Assembly: GCA_903826405.1 (NCBI GenBank)
Contig: CAIKEH010000040.1
Span: 1 to 64,000 of the forward strand
Direction: 5' to 3'
DNA from: an uncultured bacterium
Lineage (GTDB): Bacteria; Bacteroidota; Bacteroidia; Chitinophagales; Chitinophagaceae
DNA length: 64,000 nt
Part shown: piece after piece, positions 53,389 to 63,475 of the stretch
Position numbering within the stretch: position 1 is the stretch's first letter
How the letters are laid out: every line of letters begins with the position of its first letter
Program-made: the position numbers and the translations under genes
Notes under the pieces: generated by a model
Databases searched by the model: none
Seen by the model: the letters and a program-made list of their open reading frames with translations, nothing else
Told to the model about the DNA's origin: nothing

Positions 53389-54087
53389 ATGAAAAAAATT
53401 TCCTCCCGACTCGGAGTGATCTTCGGTATCCTTTTTCTCCTGAGTCTGCATTCCATGTCCCAAACTACTCCCGCCCCTATTGCTGGTCCCAGTTGGACAC
53501 AATTGTTCAATGGGAAGGACCTAACAGGTTGGAAGCATGTTGGAAACGGCTCACATTATGTGGAGGATGGACTGATCTGTAGCAAAGGTGGAATGGGACT
53601 CCTCTATTATACGAAGTCAGCCTTTGGTAATTGCCGGATCAGGATCGTCTTCAAAATGCAGAAATTCAACAGTAATGCCGGCGTGTTCATCCGGATTCCT
53701 GTAGAACCCAGGGAAGAATGGATGCCTGTCCATTATGGCTATGAAGTGCAGATCGACAACCATCCTGAAACCTGGAACGAGGATGAATACCATATCACAG
53801 GCACCATCTACTCGCTTTCCAAACCATTGGCCAAGCCGGGTAAACCCGGACCAGAATGGAATGTCATGGAGATCACCATTCAGGGTCCAAGAACCATTGT
53901 TGTTGTGAATGGGGAAAAGGTCACCGACTATAAGGAGGGGGATCCTGTACCGAACAGGATCGCCGATTTCGAACCTCAACGTGGCAAGAGGCCCGATGTC
54001 GGTTTTATAGGATTACAGAACCATGGCGATGAGGATATCGTCTATTTCAAGGAAGTCGCATTCCAAAAACTCAATACCTCCAAATGA
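53389..54087 (+). CDS. secreted DUF1080 protein (3-keto-disaccharide hydrolase-like)
   Basis: A 232-residue secreted jelly-roll protein: signal peptide (MKKISSRLGVIFGILFLLSLHSMSQ), then WTQLFNGKDLTGWKHVGNG, LLYYTKSAFGNCRIRIVFK, NAGVFIRIP, YGYEVQIDNH and IGLQNHGD, the standard DUF1080 signatures. Members act with Gfo/Idh/MocA oxidoreductases on 3-keto-glycosides, hydrolysing or eliminating the oxidised sugar. The next gene, 4 bp downstream, encodes such an oxidoreductase. Confidence 0.9.
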   Translation: MKKISSRLGVIFGILFLLSLHSMSQTTPAPIAGPSWTQLFNGKDLTGWKHVGNGSHYVEDGLICSKGGMGLLYYTKSAFGNCRIRIVFKMQKFNSNAGVFIRIPVEPREEWMPVHYGYEVQIDNHPETWNEDEYHITGTIYSLSKPLAKPGKPGPEWNVMEITIQGPRTIVVVNGEKVTDYKEGDPVPNRIADFEPQRGKRPDVGFIGLQNHGDEDIVYFKEVAFQKLNTSK

Positions 54088-54091
54088 TCCC

Positions 54092-55606
54092 ATGATGAAA
54101 CAGGATACCAAAAAACAGAACACCATCAGCCGGGGTCAATTCATCCGCAATACGGCATTGGCCACAGCAGGTTTTCATATCGTCCCCCGGTTCGTGCTGG
54201 GAGGCCCACGCCATGTAGCGCCCAGCGACAAATTGTACATCGCTGCGGTGGGCTGTGGTGGTGAGGCTGAAAATGACATCCACCATTATGCCAGCACCCC
54301 GAAGAAGAATGCGGTCATGGCCGCACTCTGCGACGTGGATGACCGCATGGCCGCTCCACGCAGGAAGGAATTCCCCAAAGCAAAATTCTATCACGACTGG
54401 CGGGAGATGTTCGAAAAAGAAAAGAACAATTTCGATGCGGTCACCGTGGCCATCCCCGATCACAACCATGCCATCGTCGGACTGAGCGCGATGCAATTGA
54501 ATAAACACCTCTATCTGCAGAAGCCGCTCACACACGACATCCATGAGGCCCGAGTGTTGACGGAAGCCTCAGCGAAATACAAGGTGGTCACCCAGATGGG
54601 GGATCAGGGCGCATCCTGTGACGGCATGCGCATCATGCGGGAATGGTTCGAGGCCGGTCTCATCGGTGATATCGAAAAAGTCTATTGCTGGACAGACCGT
54701 CCGGTATGGCCGCAAGGTATATCCTGGCCAAAAGTGAATCCTCCCGTGCCCAAGGAGCTCAAATGGGATCTCTGGTTAGGCACCGCACCCGCCACGGGAT
54801 ATATCGACAATCTCGTTCCTTTCAATTGGCGCGGTTGGTGGCAATACGGCACCGGCGCACTCGGCGACATGGGTTGCCACATCATCGGTCCTCCTTTCAA
54901 ACTGCTCGGCCTGGGCTACCCGACAGAGATATCCGGCAGTGCCAGCACGGTTTACAGCGGCATCTTCAAGGAAGGCGTGTATACCGACAGCGGCCCCGTC
55001 TCCAGTTCATTGAAATTCCGATTCAAACAACAGAACGGGAAGGACCTCGATCTGTATTGGATGGACGGTGGCATCTCCCCAGAGCGAGTGACGGAACTTG
55101 ACCCTGACGTCAATGCCAACGACACGCTGGGTGACTTCCCCGGGGAGAACGACTTCGAAGGAGCCACTTTATTCGTAGGGACCAAAGGAAAGGTTTCTTG
55201 CGGGTGGGGAGGTTCACATCCGCGCCTTCTTCCACTATCACTCAATAAGGATGTACATGTTCCCGCAAAATACCCGCGCGTGACAGGCGATATGGATGGC
55301 CATTGGTGGCAATGGGTGGACGCCTGTATAGCAGGTTATGGTAATATGGAAGTGGATTCACCTTTTGTGGGATATGCCGGGCCGCTCACCGAGACCGTTC
55401 TCCTGGGAAACCTCCTGTTGCGAAGTTTCAATATCCGGGAAAAATACAAGCGAAAAGACCCGGTCTACGGGGAAATGGATGCCTATCGATTCAGTGGAAG
55501 ATATGTTGCCCTCAAATGGGACGGCGCCAATATGCGTGTGACCAATTTTGAACCAGCAAACCAATTCATCAAACGAGAATACCGCAAAGGTTGGGGAAGC
55601 GTTTGA
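54092..55606 (+). CDS. Gfo/Idh/MocA family oxidoreductase, exported
   Basis: About 504 residues from 54092, 4 bp after the DUF1080 stop; an in-frame start at 54023 would overlap that gene by 65 bp and has no signal. The N-terminus SRGQFIRNTALATAG is signal-like but has lost the second arginine of a Tat motif (SRGQF). LYIAAVGCGGEAENDI is the dinucleotide site and YLQKPLTHDIHEARVL the QKP-type motif. It is a close homologue of the enzyme at 30514. With DUF1080 it likely forms a 3-keto-glycoside pair. It converges on the following gene with one base between the stops. Confidence 0.9.
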   Translation: MMKQDTKKQNTISRGQFIRNTALATAGFHIVPRFVLGGPRHVAPSDKLYIAAVGCGGEAENDIHHYASTPKKNAVMAALCDVDDRMAAPRRKEFPKAKFYHDWREMFEKEKNNFDAVTVAIPDHNHAIVGLSAMQLNKHLYLQKPLTHDIHEARVLTEASAKYKVVTQMGDQGASCDGMRIMREWFEAGLIGDIEKVYCWTDRPVWPQGISWPKVNPPVPKELKWDLWLGTAPATGYIDNLVPFNWRGWWQYGTGALGDMGCHIIGPPFKLLGLGYPTEISGSASTVYSGIFKEGVYTDSGPVSSSLKFRFKQQNGKDLDLYWMDGGISPERVTELDPDVNANDTLGDFPGENDFEGATLFVGTKGKVSCGWGGSHPRLLPLSLNKDVHVPAKYPRVTGDMDGHWWQWVDACIAGYGNMEVDSPFVGYAGPLTETVLLGNLLLRSFNIREKYKRKDPVYGEMDAYRFSGRYVALKWDGANMRVTNFEPANQFIKREYRKGWGSV

Positions 55607-55607
55607 G

Positions 55608-57938
55608 TCAAAAATCCACAATTCGGAATCCATTACCCCCCATTTCCCGCAGCACTTCGCCCAACTGGGCACAAAGTTCACGGGCATTCTCTTTGGAGAA
55701 AGGCATGGGAGGTTTTATTTTGAGCACATTGTGAAACGGGCCATCCGTACTCAGTAGAAATCCCCGTTCCTTCATCTTCTCTACGATGATATCGATCTCC
55801 GGAATGGCAGGCTCCAACGTGTTCCGGTCCTTCACCAACTCAGCACCCACGAAAAGGCCATGCCCCCGTACGTCACCGATGATGGGATATTCACCCATCA
55901 GTTCGCGCAAACCTTCCATCAGCACATTGCCCACTTCACGGGCATGGGACTGCATCTCCTCATCGCGGATCACATCCAACACCGCCAGGCCAGTCTCCAT
56001 CGACACAGGATTCCCGCCATAGGTGTTGAAGTATTCCAAGCCGTTATGGAAAGCATCGGCTATCTCCTGGGTTACCACAACAGCAGCCAGCGGGTGCCCA
56101 TTCCCGATAGGTTTTCCCATCACCACGATGTCGGGTTCCACACCCTGTAACTCAAAACCCCAGAACACATCACCAACCCTGCCGAATCCCACCTGCACTT
56201 CATCAGCGATGCAAACTCCGCCTGCGGCATGAACGGACCCATACACTGCGGTCAGGTATCCTTTGGGAAGTGGCATTTGACCACCTACCCCAAGAAGGCT
56301 TTCGCATATGAAGGCCGCCGGCGCTTTGCCATCTTTCCGCATGGATTCGATCACCCGATCCACATCAGCAGCATAACGTATCCCTGCATCACCATCATCG
56401 TAACGGTAAGCACCTCGATAAGTATCAGGATTCATCAGCTTGTGAACCCAGGGCATCTGCCCAAAACCACCTTTACTATCGAATTTGTATGGACTGATCT
56501 CCATGGTTGATGTCGACGTGCCATGATAAGCATGGTCGAGCACGATCACCTCTTTCCTGCCTGTGAAATGCCGGCTCATACGGATGGCAAGATCATTGGC
56601 CTCGCTGCCGGAATTCACGAAGTAGCAGACTTTCAGTCTCGATGGCAGCAGATCAGTCAGCCGCCCGGCATATTCAACGATCAAATCATTCAGGTACCTC
56701 GTATTGGTGTTCAGCGTGGCTATCTGCCTCTGCATCCTCTTCACCACGACCGGATGACAATGCCCGACATGCGATGGGTTGTTCACGCAATCGACGAACG
56801 TTCTACCAAGATCATCATATAAATATTGCAATGCGCCTCGTTCTATCTTCAATTTATTCGCATAACTGATGCTCAGATTCCTACCGACATGAGCATGACG
56901 CCTTTGCAGCAGGTCCTCGTGACCCTCTTCTCCTATCGCCCCGGGAAAACCACAGGCCTTCAGGAAAGCATCCTGCGCTTTCAGCGGGTTGATACGGATC
57001 CATTTGTAGAGGAGCCCCCAGGCGGGCTTTTCGGTGATGAAATGATGTTCATTGTCACTATCCTCAGATGCGTTGTGTGCGGATTGTGTAACGCTGATGC
57101 ATAAACGAGCAGAGATCAACCAGTAGAGCAACTTGAGTTCTCTCTCCTGCAGGGGCAAGTTGGCATGATAGCCCCTTACGACGCCAACCGCAGCCGAAAG
57201 CGGGTCAGCCTGATCGAGCATCACATAAGTACAGGCCACCGCAACATTATTGATCAGTGCGGAATACACCATGTCCCCGAAATCGATCATTCCTGAAATT
57301 CGCCCTTCCCGGACGAGTACGTTGTGGTCATTCGCATCGTTATGGATATAGGCATGACGGAGATCGGTCAGTACAGGTAGCACTTCCGTCTCGAACTGAA
57401 GCAGAAAATACCCAGCGATACGCCGACGTTCATGGTCACGGATGAACGGCACCTTTCTGACTGCATCCATGGCCGTGCTGATGTCCCAGGTGTAATGCCG
57501 ATGCATGGCCGGATGTGAGAAATCGCTCAGGGCAAGATCCGTTCTGCCGACCAACTGGCCCAGATCTTCAGCCAACGCCTCCGACTTCTCCGGATAGGAG
57601 ACATAAAACTCTCCCTCTAAAAAAGTGAGCAATCTGAAATAATATTCATTCCCGTCTTTCCGAACATGCGTGATCTCCTCCCCATCATGGTTGAGTATGT
57701 ACTTCTGGAAATAGTGGGAGACAGGGCTTGCAGCAAGATGGTTGACGATCCTGACTTGTGCATCCAGAAAATGGATGCCATGTCCCCATTCCGAGACTTT
57801 CAGGATGTATCTTTTCGACTGCGCATCAGTCAAAACGAAATTCAGTTCGTCATAACCGTTCAGCGCGGTGGCGGAAACGGTAATGCCATAGTGTTCCTTG
57901 ACGATGCCTTCCACTTCCAGTACTGAATAGTCGATCAT
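55608..57938 (-). CDS. fused aminoglycoside phosphotransferase-type kinase and class III aminotransferase-fold phospho-lyase
   Basis: A 776-residue bifunctional protein. Residues 1-330 are an APH/choline kinase-like domain with catalytic [13 protein letters not shown] (D201, N206) and the metal site MIDFGD. Residues about 350-776 are a class III PLP enzyme: [31 protein letters not shown] and the PLP lysine in [12 protein letters not shown]. Animal homologues are separate: hydroxylysine kinase makes a phosphoester, and PHYKPL or ETNPPL eliminates phosphate and ammonia to give an aldehyde. The fusion predicts the two steps in one protein on an amino alcohol. Longer bacterial versions have an M23 peptidase domain between; it is absent here. 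Confidence 0.9.
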   Translation of the reverse strand: MIDYSVLEVEGIVKEHYGITVSATALNGYDELNFVLTDAQSKRYILKVSEWGHGIHFLDAQVRIVNHLAASPVSHYFQKYILNHDGEEITHVRKDGNEYYFRLLTFLEGEFYVSYPEKSEALAEDLGQLVGRTDLALSDFSHPAMHRHYTWDISTAMDAVRKVPFIRDHERRRIAGYFLLQFETEVLPVLTDLRHAYIHNDANDHNVLVREGRISGMIDFGDMVYSALINNVAVACTYVMLDQADPLSAAVGVVRGYHANLPLQERELKLLYWLISARLCISVTQSAHNASEDSDNEHHFITEKPAWGLLYKWIRINPLKAQDAFLKACGFPGAIGEEGHEDLLQRRHAHVGRNLSISYANKLKIERGALQYLYDDLGRTFVDCVNNPSHVGHCHPVVVKRMQRQIATLNTNTRYLNDLIVEYAGRLTDLLPSRLKVCYFVNSGSEANDLAIRMSRHFTGRKEVIVLDHAYHGTSTSTMEISPYKFDSKGGFGQMPWVHKLMNPDTYRGAYRYDDGDAGIRYAADVDRVIESMRKDGKAPAAFICESLLGVGGQMPLPKGYLTAVYGSVHAAGGVCIADEVQVGFGRVGDVFWGFELQGVEPDIVVMGKPIGNGHPLAAVVVTQEIADAFHNGLEYFNTYGGNPVSMETGLAVLDVIRDEEMQSHAREVGNVLMEGLRELMGEYPIIGDVRGHGLFVGAELVKDRNTLEPAIPEIDIIVEKMKERGFLLSTDGPFHNVLKIKPPMPFSKENARELCAQLGEVLREMGGNGFRIVDF

Positions 57939-57969
57939 GAATGGTCAGATATGTACGGGAAGTTACGGT

Positions 57970-60093
57970 TCACTTTTCAGTTTCTTTCCACACAAGTGCA
58001 TCTCCCGGACGCAGCGGGTTTTTCCCGATGAGGACCCTGTCTGAATCACCAACGGGCATTCGATATTCCTGGCTACCGTAATTGACCCCTACATGGAATC
58101 CATCCCTCCACTCGTGGTAAAGACCTTCAGGAAGGTCTTCAATGGTAACTCCGGCGTTTTCATACAGGCTGCGTATGATCATCCTTTCCAAAGAACCATC
58201 TGTACTTTCCACGCCTATATACGTTACGGTTCCCTTGCCCAACGCATGTGATACGGCTGCAGAACCGCCGGAATAGAACTGGTCGGCGTAAGTGGCCAAA
58301 ATTGTAGTGCCCGGATCGGCCTGAAGTACTTCAGACCAGCTGTTCCAGTTGAAAGTTTTGCCTCCGGAAAGTACTGCCCCTTTTATTCCATCAGGAAGCA
58401 TGTCGCTGAAAATGACCTTCGCGCCGATCAGGGATGATATGGGTGCTGAAGGAGGACCAGAAAAAAAATGCCCGTCACGGTCCTTGGCACCGCTCCGGCA
58501 AGTGAGCAGCAGATGCCCGCCACGGAGTACATAATCATGCCATTTACTGACCAACTGAGAATCGACCAGAGAATAGCTGGGCGCTACCAGGAAAGGATAG
58601 GAAGAAAAATCATCTTTCTCGGTGATGAAATCGACTGGTGCCGCAGTGGATTTCACGGCAGCATGTACCTTGTTCCGGTACGACCAGGTGTCCCAGGAAC
58701 TATTCTGCTTCTGGATCTCAAGGTCCCAAAGGTTTTCGTGATTCCATAAGAATGCCGTCCGGCGGGAAGCCATTGCATCGGGCATGATAGCCCTGGCTTC
58801 ATAGTTCTGACGGAGAAATTCCATTTCCCCAATCGCATCTTTGAATTCCTGACCACCGCGACTGAGTGTGAACCCGTCGGTACCCACGATACCTTCATGA
58901 TACATCTCGCTACTGCCGATCGGATGCCGATATTGATAAGTACAAACGAAAGAGCAACCTCCCCCAAAAGCATGCATCAGCCACATGTGCACTGCTCCCG
59001 GAGCAGGCTGTGGATTCACCGATGCCCAATTTACCTGGCCCGGCTGCATTTCCATGACCCCTGTCACTCCTCTGATGGGGCGGTAAAAATCATTCGCTTC
59101 AGAGATCTTATAAGGGGATCCAAGCCGGAAACCGTGAGGGCCGGGGTATGCCGTTCCGTTGACCGGATACATGGTGTAGGTTGGGAAATCCAAGGCGGTC
59201 GACCGCCGGGGATCCGTATCCATCGTCACATTTGTGTAATTGGTGGTCACCCATTGGGACGAATCGATGCGATCATGAAGGATCTTCGCCTGCCTATCGA
59301 TATAATCCGCCTGCATGTCTGCCGTGAAGCGTTTGAAATCAAGTACCGTATGCGGACTGAGTTTATCCTCCACATATACATGAGTATTCGGTATGACCAC
59401 TTGTCCGAAATCATCATATCGTGTACTCCAGAATGAACCGAACCATGCTTTGTTGAGTGCTTCCACGGTTCCATATTTTCGTCTGAGCCAATCCTGATAA
59501 GCTTTTCTGGCGGAGGGACTGTAATCCGGTATGGCCAGTGGTTCATTGTCCACCTGCCAACCCATGACCCGCTTGTCGTGACCATATCGTTTCGCAAGCT
59601 CCATAACCATGCGGTCAGTGTAACGGATCAAGATCTTATTCGTGAGTGAGCCATTGGCCCGATTGCCATGTTCCCTGCGACGGCCATTCTCATCCACGAG
59701 ATAGATCTCAGGATACTTGGTGCCCATCCATGCCGGAGGTGCGGCAGTTGGCGTGCAGAGGATCACTTTCAACCCATTCCTTCCGGCAAGGTCCAGGGCA
59801 TCATCCAGCCATTTGAAGTCGAATTTCCCATCCGCAGGTTCAAGAAAAGTCCATGCGAACTCCGCAAAATGGGTGAATGTGAAGCCAAGATCATGGATGT
59901 TTCTCAGATCTTCATCCCAATCCTTCCTGGGCCATTGCTCCGGATAATAATAGGCACCTATAGCCATAAGGTCTTTTTGGGGAAAGAACTTGTGCGGATC
60001 TGCAGAAGATGATGAACGAAGCTGACCAAGTACGAACGTGCCTGGAAGGGATGTTGCCATTATGATCAGCAAGAAGAGTGGTATTCTGCTCAT
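57970..60093 (-). CDS. secreted GH42 beta-galactosidase
   Basis: A 707-residue enzyme with a signal peptide (MSRIPLFLLIIMATSLPG). GH42 TIM barrel: MAIGAYYYPEQWPRKDWDEDL, FAEFAWTFLEPADGKFDF, the acid/base E184 in WQVDNEPL and the nucleophile E348 in GVMEMQPGQVNW. The trimerisation and beta domains complete the standard length. It removes beta-galactose (or arabinose) residues from oligosaccharides in the periplasm. It lies 31 bp upstream of the kinase-lyase fusion gene on the same strand. Confidence 0.93.
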   Translation of the reverse strand: MSRIPLFLLIIMATSLPGTFVLGQLRSSSSADPHKFFPQKDLMAIGAYYYPEQWPRKDWDEDLRNIHDLGFTFTHFAEFAWTFLEPADGKFDFKWLDDALDLAGRNGLKVILCTPTAAPPAWMGTKYPEIYLVDENGRRREHGNRANGSLTNKILIRYTDRMVMELAKRYGHDKRVMGWQVDNEPLAIPDYSPSARKAYQDWLRRKYGTVEALNKAWFGSFWSTRYDDFGQVVIPNTHVYVEDKLSPHTVLDFKRFTADMQADYIDRQAKILHDRIDSSQWVTTNYTNVTMDTDPRRSTALDFPTYTMYPVNGTAYPGPHGFRLGSPYKISEANDFYRPIRGVTGVMEMQPGQVNWASVNPQPAPGAVHMWLMHAFGGGCSFVCTYQYRHPIGSSEMYHEGIVGTDGFTLSRGGQEFKDAIGEMEFLRQNYEARAIMPDAMASRRTAFLWNHENLWDLEIQKQNSSWDTWSYRNKVHAAVKSTAAPVDFITEKDDFSSYPFLVAPSYSLVDSQLVSKWHDYVLRGGHLLLTCRSGAKDRDGHFFSGPPSAPISSLIGAKVIFSDMLPDGIKGAVLSGGKTFNWNSWSEVLQADPGTTILATYADQFYSGGSAAVSHALGKGTVTYIGVESTDGSLERMIIRSLYENAGVTIEDLPEGLYHEWRDGFHVGVNYGSQEYRMPVGDSDRVLIGKNPLRPGDALVWKETEK

Positions 60094-60257
60094 GGTATCA
60101 TGATATTAAAGCATTCGCTGCATCCATAACTTGGTAAATGGGATCCAGGGTCGTTCATCCAAATATACCAAACCTGCTTGGGGATGTGTTTAAACTCAAG
60201 GGGAGCTTTGGTGAGGAAAAAATGGACGGACGCAAGTCATTGATTACATTTACCCAT

Positions 60258-60932
60258 ATGAAAGTCATCATCACCGGAGTGACCGGAATGGTCGGTGAAG
60301 GGGTCATGCATGAATGCATGATCAGTCCATTGGTGGATAAAATACTCGTCATCGGGAGAAGATCATCTGGCATTCAACATCCCAAAGTGGAAGAGATCAT
60401 CCTTCCAGTATTCGATGATCCGGGCATTGCCCTGGAGCAGGTGACAGGCTTTGATGCTTGTTTCTTCTGCCTGGGCGTTTCCTCGGTGGGCATGAGCAGA
60501 ACCGACTACGAAAAAATGACCCACAACCTGACCTTGAGTTTCGCGAGATCAATCCTTCCCAACAACCCAGGACTTTGTTTCTGTTATATCTCCGGTGCAG
60601 GTACGGACAGCTCGGAAAAAGGCAGGCTGCATTGGGCAAGGGTGAAGGGCAAAACGGAGAACGAGATCTTCAAAATTGGATTCAAGAGCGCATATGCCTT
60701 TCGACCTGGTTACATGCACCCCACTCCAGGCCTGAAGAACACCAATAAATATTACAAATACATCACCTGGATGTACCCGATCGCAAAATCCTTATTCCCG
60801 AAACAATTCATGACCCTAGCAGATATGGGCAGGTCAATGATCGGGGTGGCAAAGGATGGTTACGAAAAACGAGTATTGGAAGCGCCCGATATCTTAGAAT
60901 CCGGAAAAGACTTGTCGATATATAAAAAATGA
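60258..60932 (+). CDS. NAD(P)-binding atypical SDR (NmrA/HTATIP2-like)
   Basis: A 224-residue protein from 60258 (MKVIITGVTGMVGEGVMHEC); the frame is open to 60138, but the Rossmann motif begins at this ATG. ITGVTGMVGEGV is the GxxGxxG dinucleotide site and FCLGVSSVGMSR and YISGAGTDSSEKGRL follow. YAFRPGYMHPT takes the place of the usual active-site segment and there is no YxxxK. It is probably an NAD(P)-binding sensor or weak reductase; the substrate is unknown. Confidence 0.85.
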   Translation: MKVIITGVTGMVGEGVMHECMISPLVDKILVIGRRSSGIQHPKVEEIILPVFDDPGIALEQVTGFDACFFCLGVSSVGMSRTDYEKMTHNLTLSFARSILPNNPGLCFCYISGAGTDSSEKGRLHWARVKGKTENEIFKIGFKSAYAFRPGYMHPTPGLKNTNKYYKYITWMYPIAKSLFPKQFMTLADMGRSMIGVAKDGYEKRVLEAPDILESGKDLSIYKK

Positions 60933-60963
60933 TCCCTATCTGCAACAATGTAAATCCATAACC

Positions 60964-62511
60964 ATGCGTCCGCTGCTCATACTTTTAAGCCTTCTGCTGA
61001 ACTCGATCGTGAACGGCCAAGCGCCCATCGTCAGTACGGACAAAGGAAAGGTTCAGGGTTATGTCGCAGGTGGCATAAAAGTATTCAAGGGAATACCTTT
61101 TGCCAAACCTCCTGTAGGTGACCTGCGCTGGAGGGCCCCGCAGCCCATGGATGCATGGAAGAGCGTGAGACCATGCACAACGTTCGCAGCAAGCCCCGTG
61201 CAGGCCTCTCCCACCCCCTTCATGTACTGGTCCGAGGAGTATCTGATACCCAAGGAACCGATTGGCGAAGATTGTCTATACCTGAATGTGTGGACCGCAT
61301 CACTGAACCGTTCAGCAAAAAAAGCCGTTCTGGTATATATCTACGGAGGGGGCTTTCAGAGTGGGGGTGCGGGTTGTCCCATTTATGATGGAACGAACAT
61401 GGCGAAGAAGGACATCATATTCGTTTCCATCAACTACCGTGTGGGCACTTTTGGGTTTCTCGTGCACCCGGAATTGTCAAAAGAAGCACCCTACCACGCT
61501 TCGGGAAACTATGCTTTGCTGGACATGATCGCCGCCCTGCAATGGGTGAAGCGGAATATCGCTTCATTTGGTGGCGATCCGGAAAGGGTAACGATAGCAG
61601 GCCAATCTGCTGGGGCCTTTGCGGTGAATTTCCTTTGCGCTTCCCCGTTGGCAAAAGGACTTTTCCAGCGTGCCATCGCTGAAAGTGGAGCCAGTATATT
61701 GCCAAGTATGCTTCGCCCAAAGGTCACATTGACCGAAGCGGAGAACATGGGTGTCAAGCTGGCCTCATCTCTTGGAGCGAACTCTTTGAAAGATCTACGT
61801 TCCCTCCCAGCTGAGATGATCCTGAAGTCAAAATCACCGATGGCCTTCCCGGTGGAGGATGGATATGTATTGCCAAACTCTGTACATGACATCTATATGG
61901 CGAGCCAACAGAACGATGTGCCGCTGATCATGGGGTGGAACGGAGAAGATAGGATAATGGGCAAGCCTTTATCAGCCGACGCCTATCAGGAGCAGATCAG
62001 GAAACGATTCGGTGATCAGGCCGGTGCCGCGTTGACTGTTTACCCAGGGAGCAACGATCAGGAGGCAGCAAGATCGCAGAGCGACATGAATCGGGATGAA
62101 ACTTTTGGCGTACAAGTATACAGCTGGGCCAGGATACAGACAGCAAGTGGGAAAGCTGGTGTTTACGTATACAACTTTAACCGAAAGGTGCCGGCCTATA
62201 CGGAGGAAACTGCTTTCGGTGCATTCCATACAGGCGAGGTCCCTTATGCGTATGATAATCTGTATAAGGTCAATCGACCTTATGAGGAAACGGACAGGAC
62301 ACTATCATCCAGCATGTCCAGTTATTGGGTCCATTTCACTAAAACAGGAAACCCAAACGGAGCCGGACTGCCCACATGGCCTGCTTTCGATAATCAACAA
62401 CAACTGGTTCTTATTCTGGATTCCAAAGTAGAAGCGGTCACCTTGCCCACAAAAAACAAATTGAATTTCCTGGAAGGATATTATAAGAGCTTGAGTAAAT
62501 CAGAAAAATAG
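60964..62511 (+). CDS. secreted type B carboxylesterase
   Basis: A 515-residue exported alpha/beta hydrolase: signal peptide (MRPLLILLSLLLNSIVNGQ), then FKGIPFAKPPVGDLRWRAP and EDCLYLNVWT, both signatures of the carboxylesterase/cholinesterase family. The nucleophile is in TIAGQSAGAFAVNFL (GxSxG) and the histidine in AFGAFHTGEVPY. It cleaves carboxylic esters, perhaps p-nitrobenzyl-esterase-like. It starts 31 bp after the SDR gene and may be cotranscribed. Confidence 0.92.
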   Translation: MRPLLILLSLLLNSIVNGQAPIVSTDKGKVQGYVAGGIKVFKGIPFAKPPVGDLRWRAPQPMDAWKSVRPCTTFAASPVQASPTPFMYWSEEYLIPKEPIGEDCLYLNVWTASLNRSAKKAVLVYIYGGGFQSGGAGCPIYDGTNMAKKDIIFVSINYRVGTFGFLVHPELSKEAPYHASGNYALLDMIAALQWVKRNIASFGGDPERVTIAGQSAGAFAVNFLCASPLAKGLFQRAIAESGASILPSMLRPKVTLTEAENMGVKLASSLGANSLKDLRSLPAEMILKSKSPMAFPVEDGYVLPNSVHDIYMASQQNDVPLIMGWNGEDRIMGKPLSADAYQEQIRKRFGDQAGAALTVYPGSNDQEAARSQSDMNRDETFGVQVYSWARIQTASGKAGVYVYNFNRKVPAYTEETAFGAFHTGEVPYAYDNLYKVNRPYEETDRTLSSSMSSYWVHFTKTGNPNGAGLPTWPAFDNQQQLVLILDSKVEAVTLPTKNKLNFLEGYYKSLSKSEK

Positions 62512-62603
62512 AAACCGCTTCCCTGCGTATATCGGATGGAATTCACCGGAACAGACAAAGACAGCTTGTTCTGATCATCTCGCTGAAGCATCGGGCGGAC
62601 AGA

Positions 62604-63362
62604 TCAATCTTTCTCCTCATCATCCTCTTTTTCTTTTTCCAATTCTTCGCGAATGAGTTCGAGAGTATGATCGATCAACCGATCGTTACCAATGGTTTGA
62701 TGACCGGGAACGATGTATGCAGCTTTTCCAAAGCGTTCTCTCACATTATGGATGGATCTCGCCCATGCTCTAATGTCAGCATCGGCAGTATTGCCCAGAT
62801 CCTTCGCCTCTTCGCTTTTGATCAGGCAACCACCATAAAGTATCTTTTGTTTAGCGAACCAGATAACAATATTGTCCGGCGTATGGCCTACCCCGGGGTA
62901 ATAAAGTTGAAATGCATATTGGCCAACGCGGAACAAGGTATCCTTGGTGATCATGAATTCAGCCCTTTTCTCGCCGTGTTGCTGAGCCAACAGATCGGTC
63001 CGTAAGGTAGCATAGGTGGCAATCCCCTTTCTTCTGTAGAACTCAAGTCCTCCGCTTCGATCATCATGCCAATGAGTGGCGATGCAGACAATCACCTTTT
63101 TCCCGTGGCGTGCCTGAATGCTGTCCAATAAGGGCTGAAATTGTGTACTGTCCCATGGAGTATCGACCATGATCACCCCTTTTGAAGTGACCACATACAT
63201 CCCATTTGATGGGAAAAAGCTCCCCTTGAAGGACTGCCAGGTGGTGAAAACATGAAAGTCCGCCGTCAACTTATGGATGCTCAAAGATATCTTTTGCGCA
63301 TGCGTTTGTTGGATGAAAAAGATCCCCAGGGAAACAAGGAAATATATACGGGAGAAATTCAT
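62604..63362 (-). CDS. bla: subclass B1 metallo-beta-lactamase
   Basis: A 252-residue periplasmic zinc hydrolase with a signal peptide (MNFSRIYFLVSLGIFFIQQTHAQ). All B1 zinc ligands are present: H97-x-H99-x-D101 in ATHWHDDRSGG, H160 in YYPGVGHTPDN, C179 in YGGCLIKS and H221 in IVPGHQ. The LYGGCLIKS and AKDLGNTADADI segments match carbapenem-hydrolysing B1 enzymes. The C-terminus has an extra charged tail (about ELEKEKEDDEEKD). It likely gives intrinsic resistance to beta-lactams including carbapenems; activity is predicted from the family. Confidence 0.93.
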   Translation of the reverse strand: MNFSRIYFLVSLGIFFIQQTHAQKISLSIHKLTADFHVFTTWQSFKGSFFPSNGMYVVTSKGVIMVDTPWDSTQFQPLLDSIQARHGKKVIVCIATHWHDDRSGGLEFYRRKGIATYATLRTDLLAQQHGEKRAEFMITKDTLFRVGQYAFQLYYPGVGHTPDNIVIWFAKQKILYGGCLIKSEEAKDLGNTADADIRAWARSIHNVRERFGKAAYIVPGHQTIGNDRLIDHTLELIREELEKEKEDDEEKD

Positions 63363-63475
63363 GGCTTGGGTTGTAGGTTAAAACTAAAGATACCCGCCGA
63401 AATGACCATGATGAATGTAATCCCTTGGAGACAGATATGCTGCAATCCATTAGCTTTATCCCAAATATCAAGACC

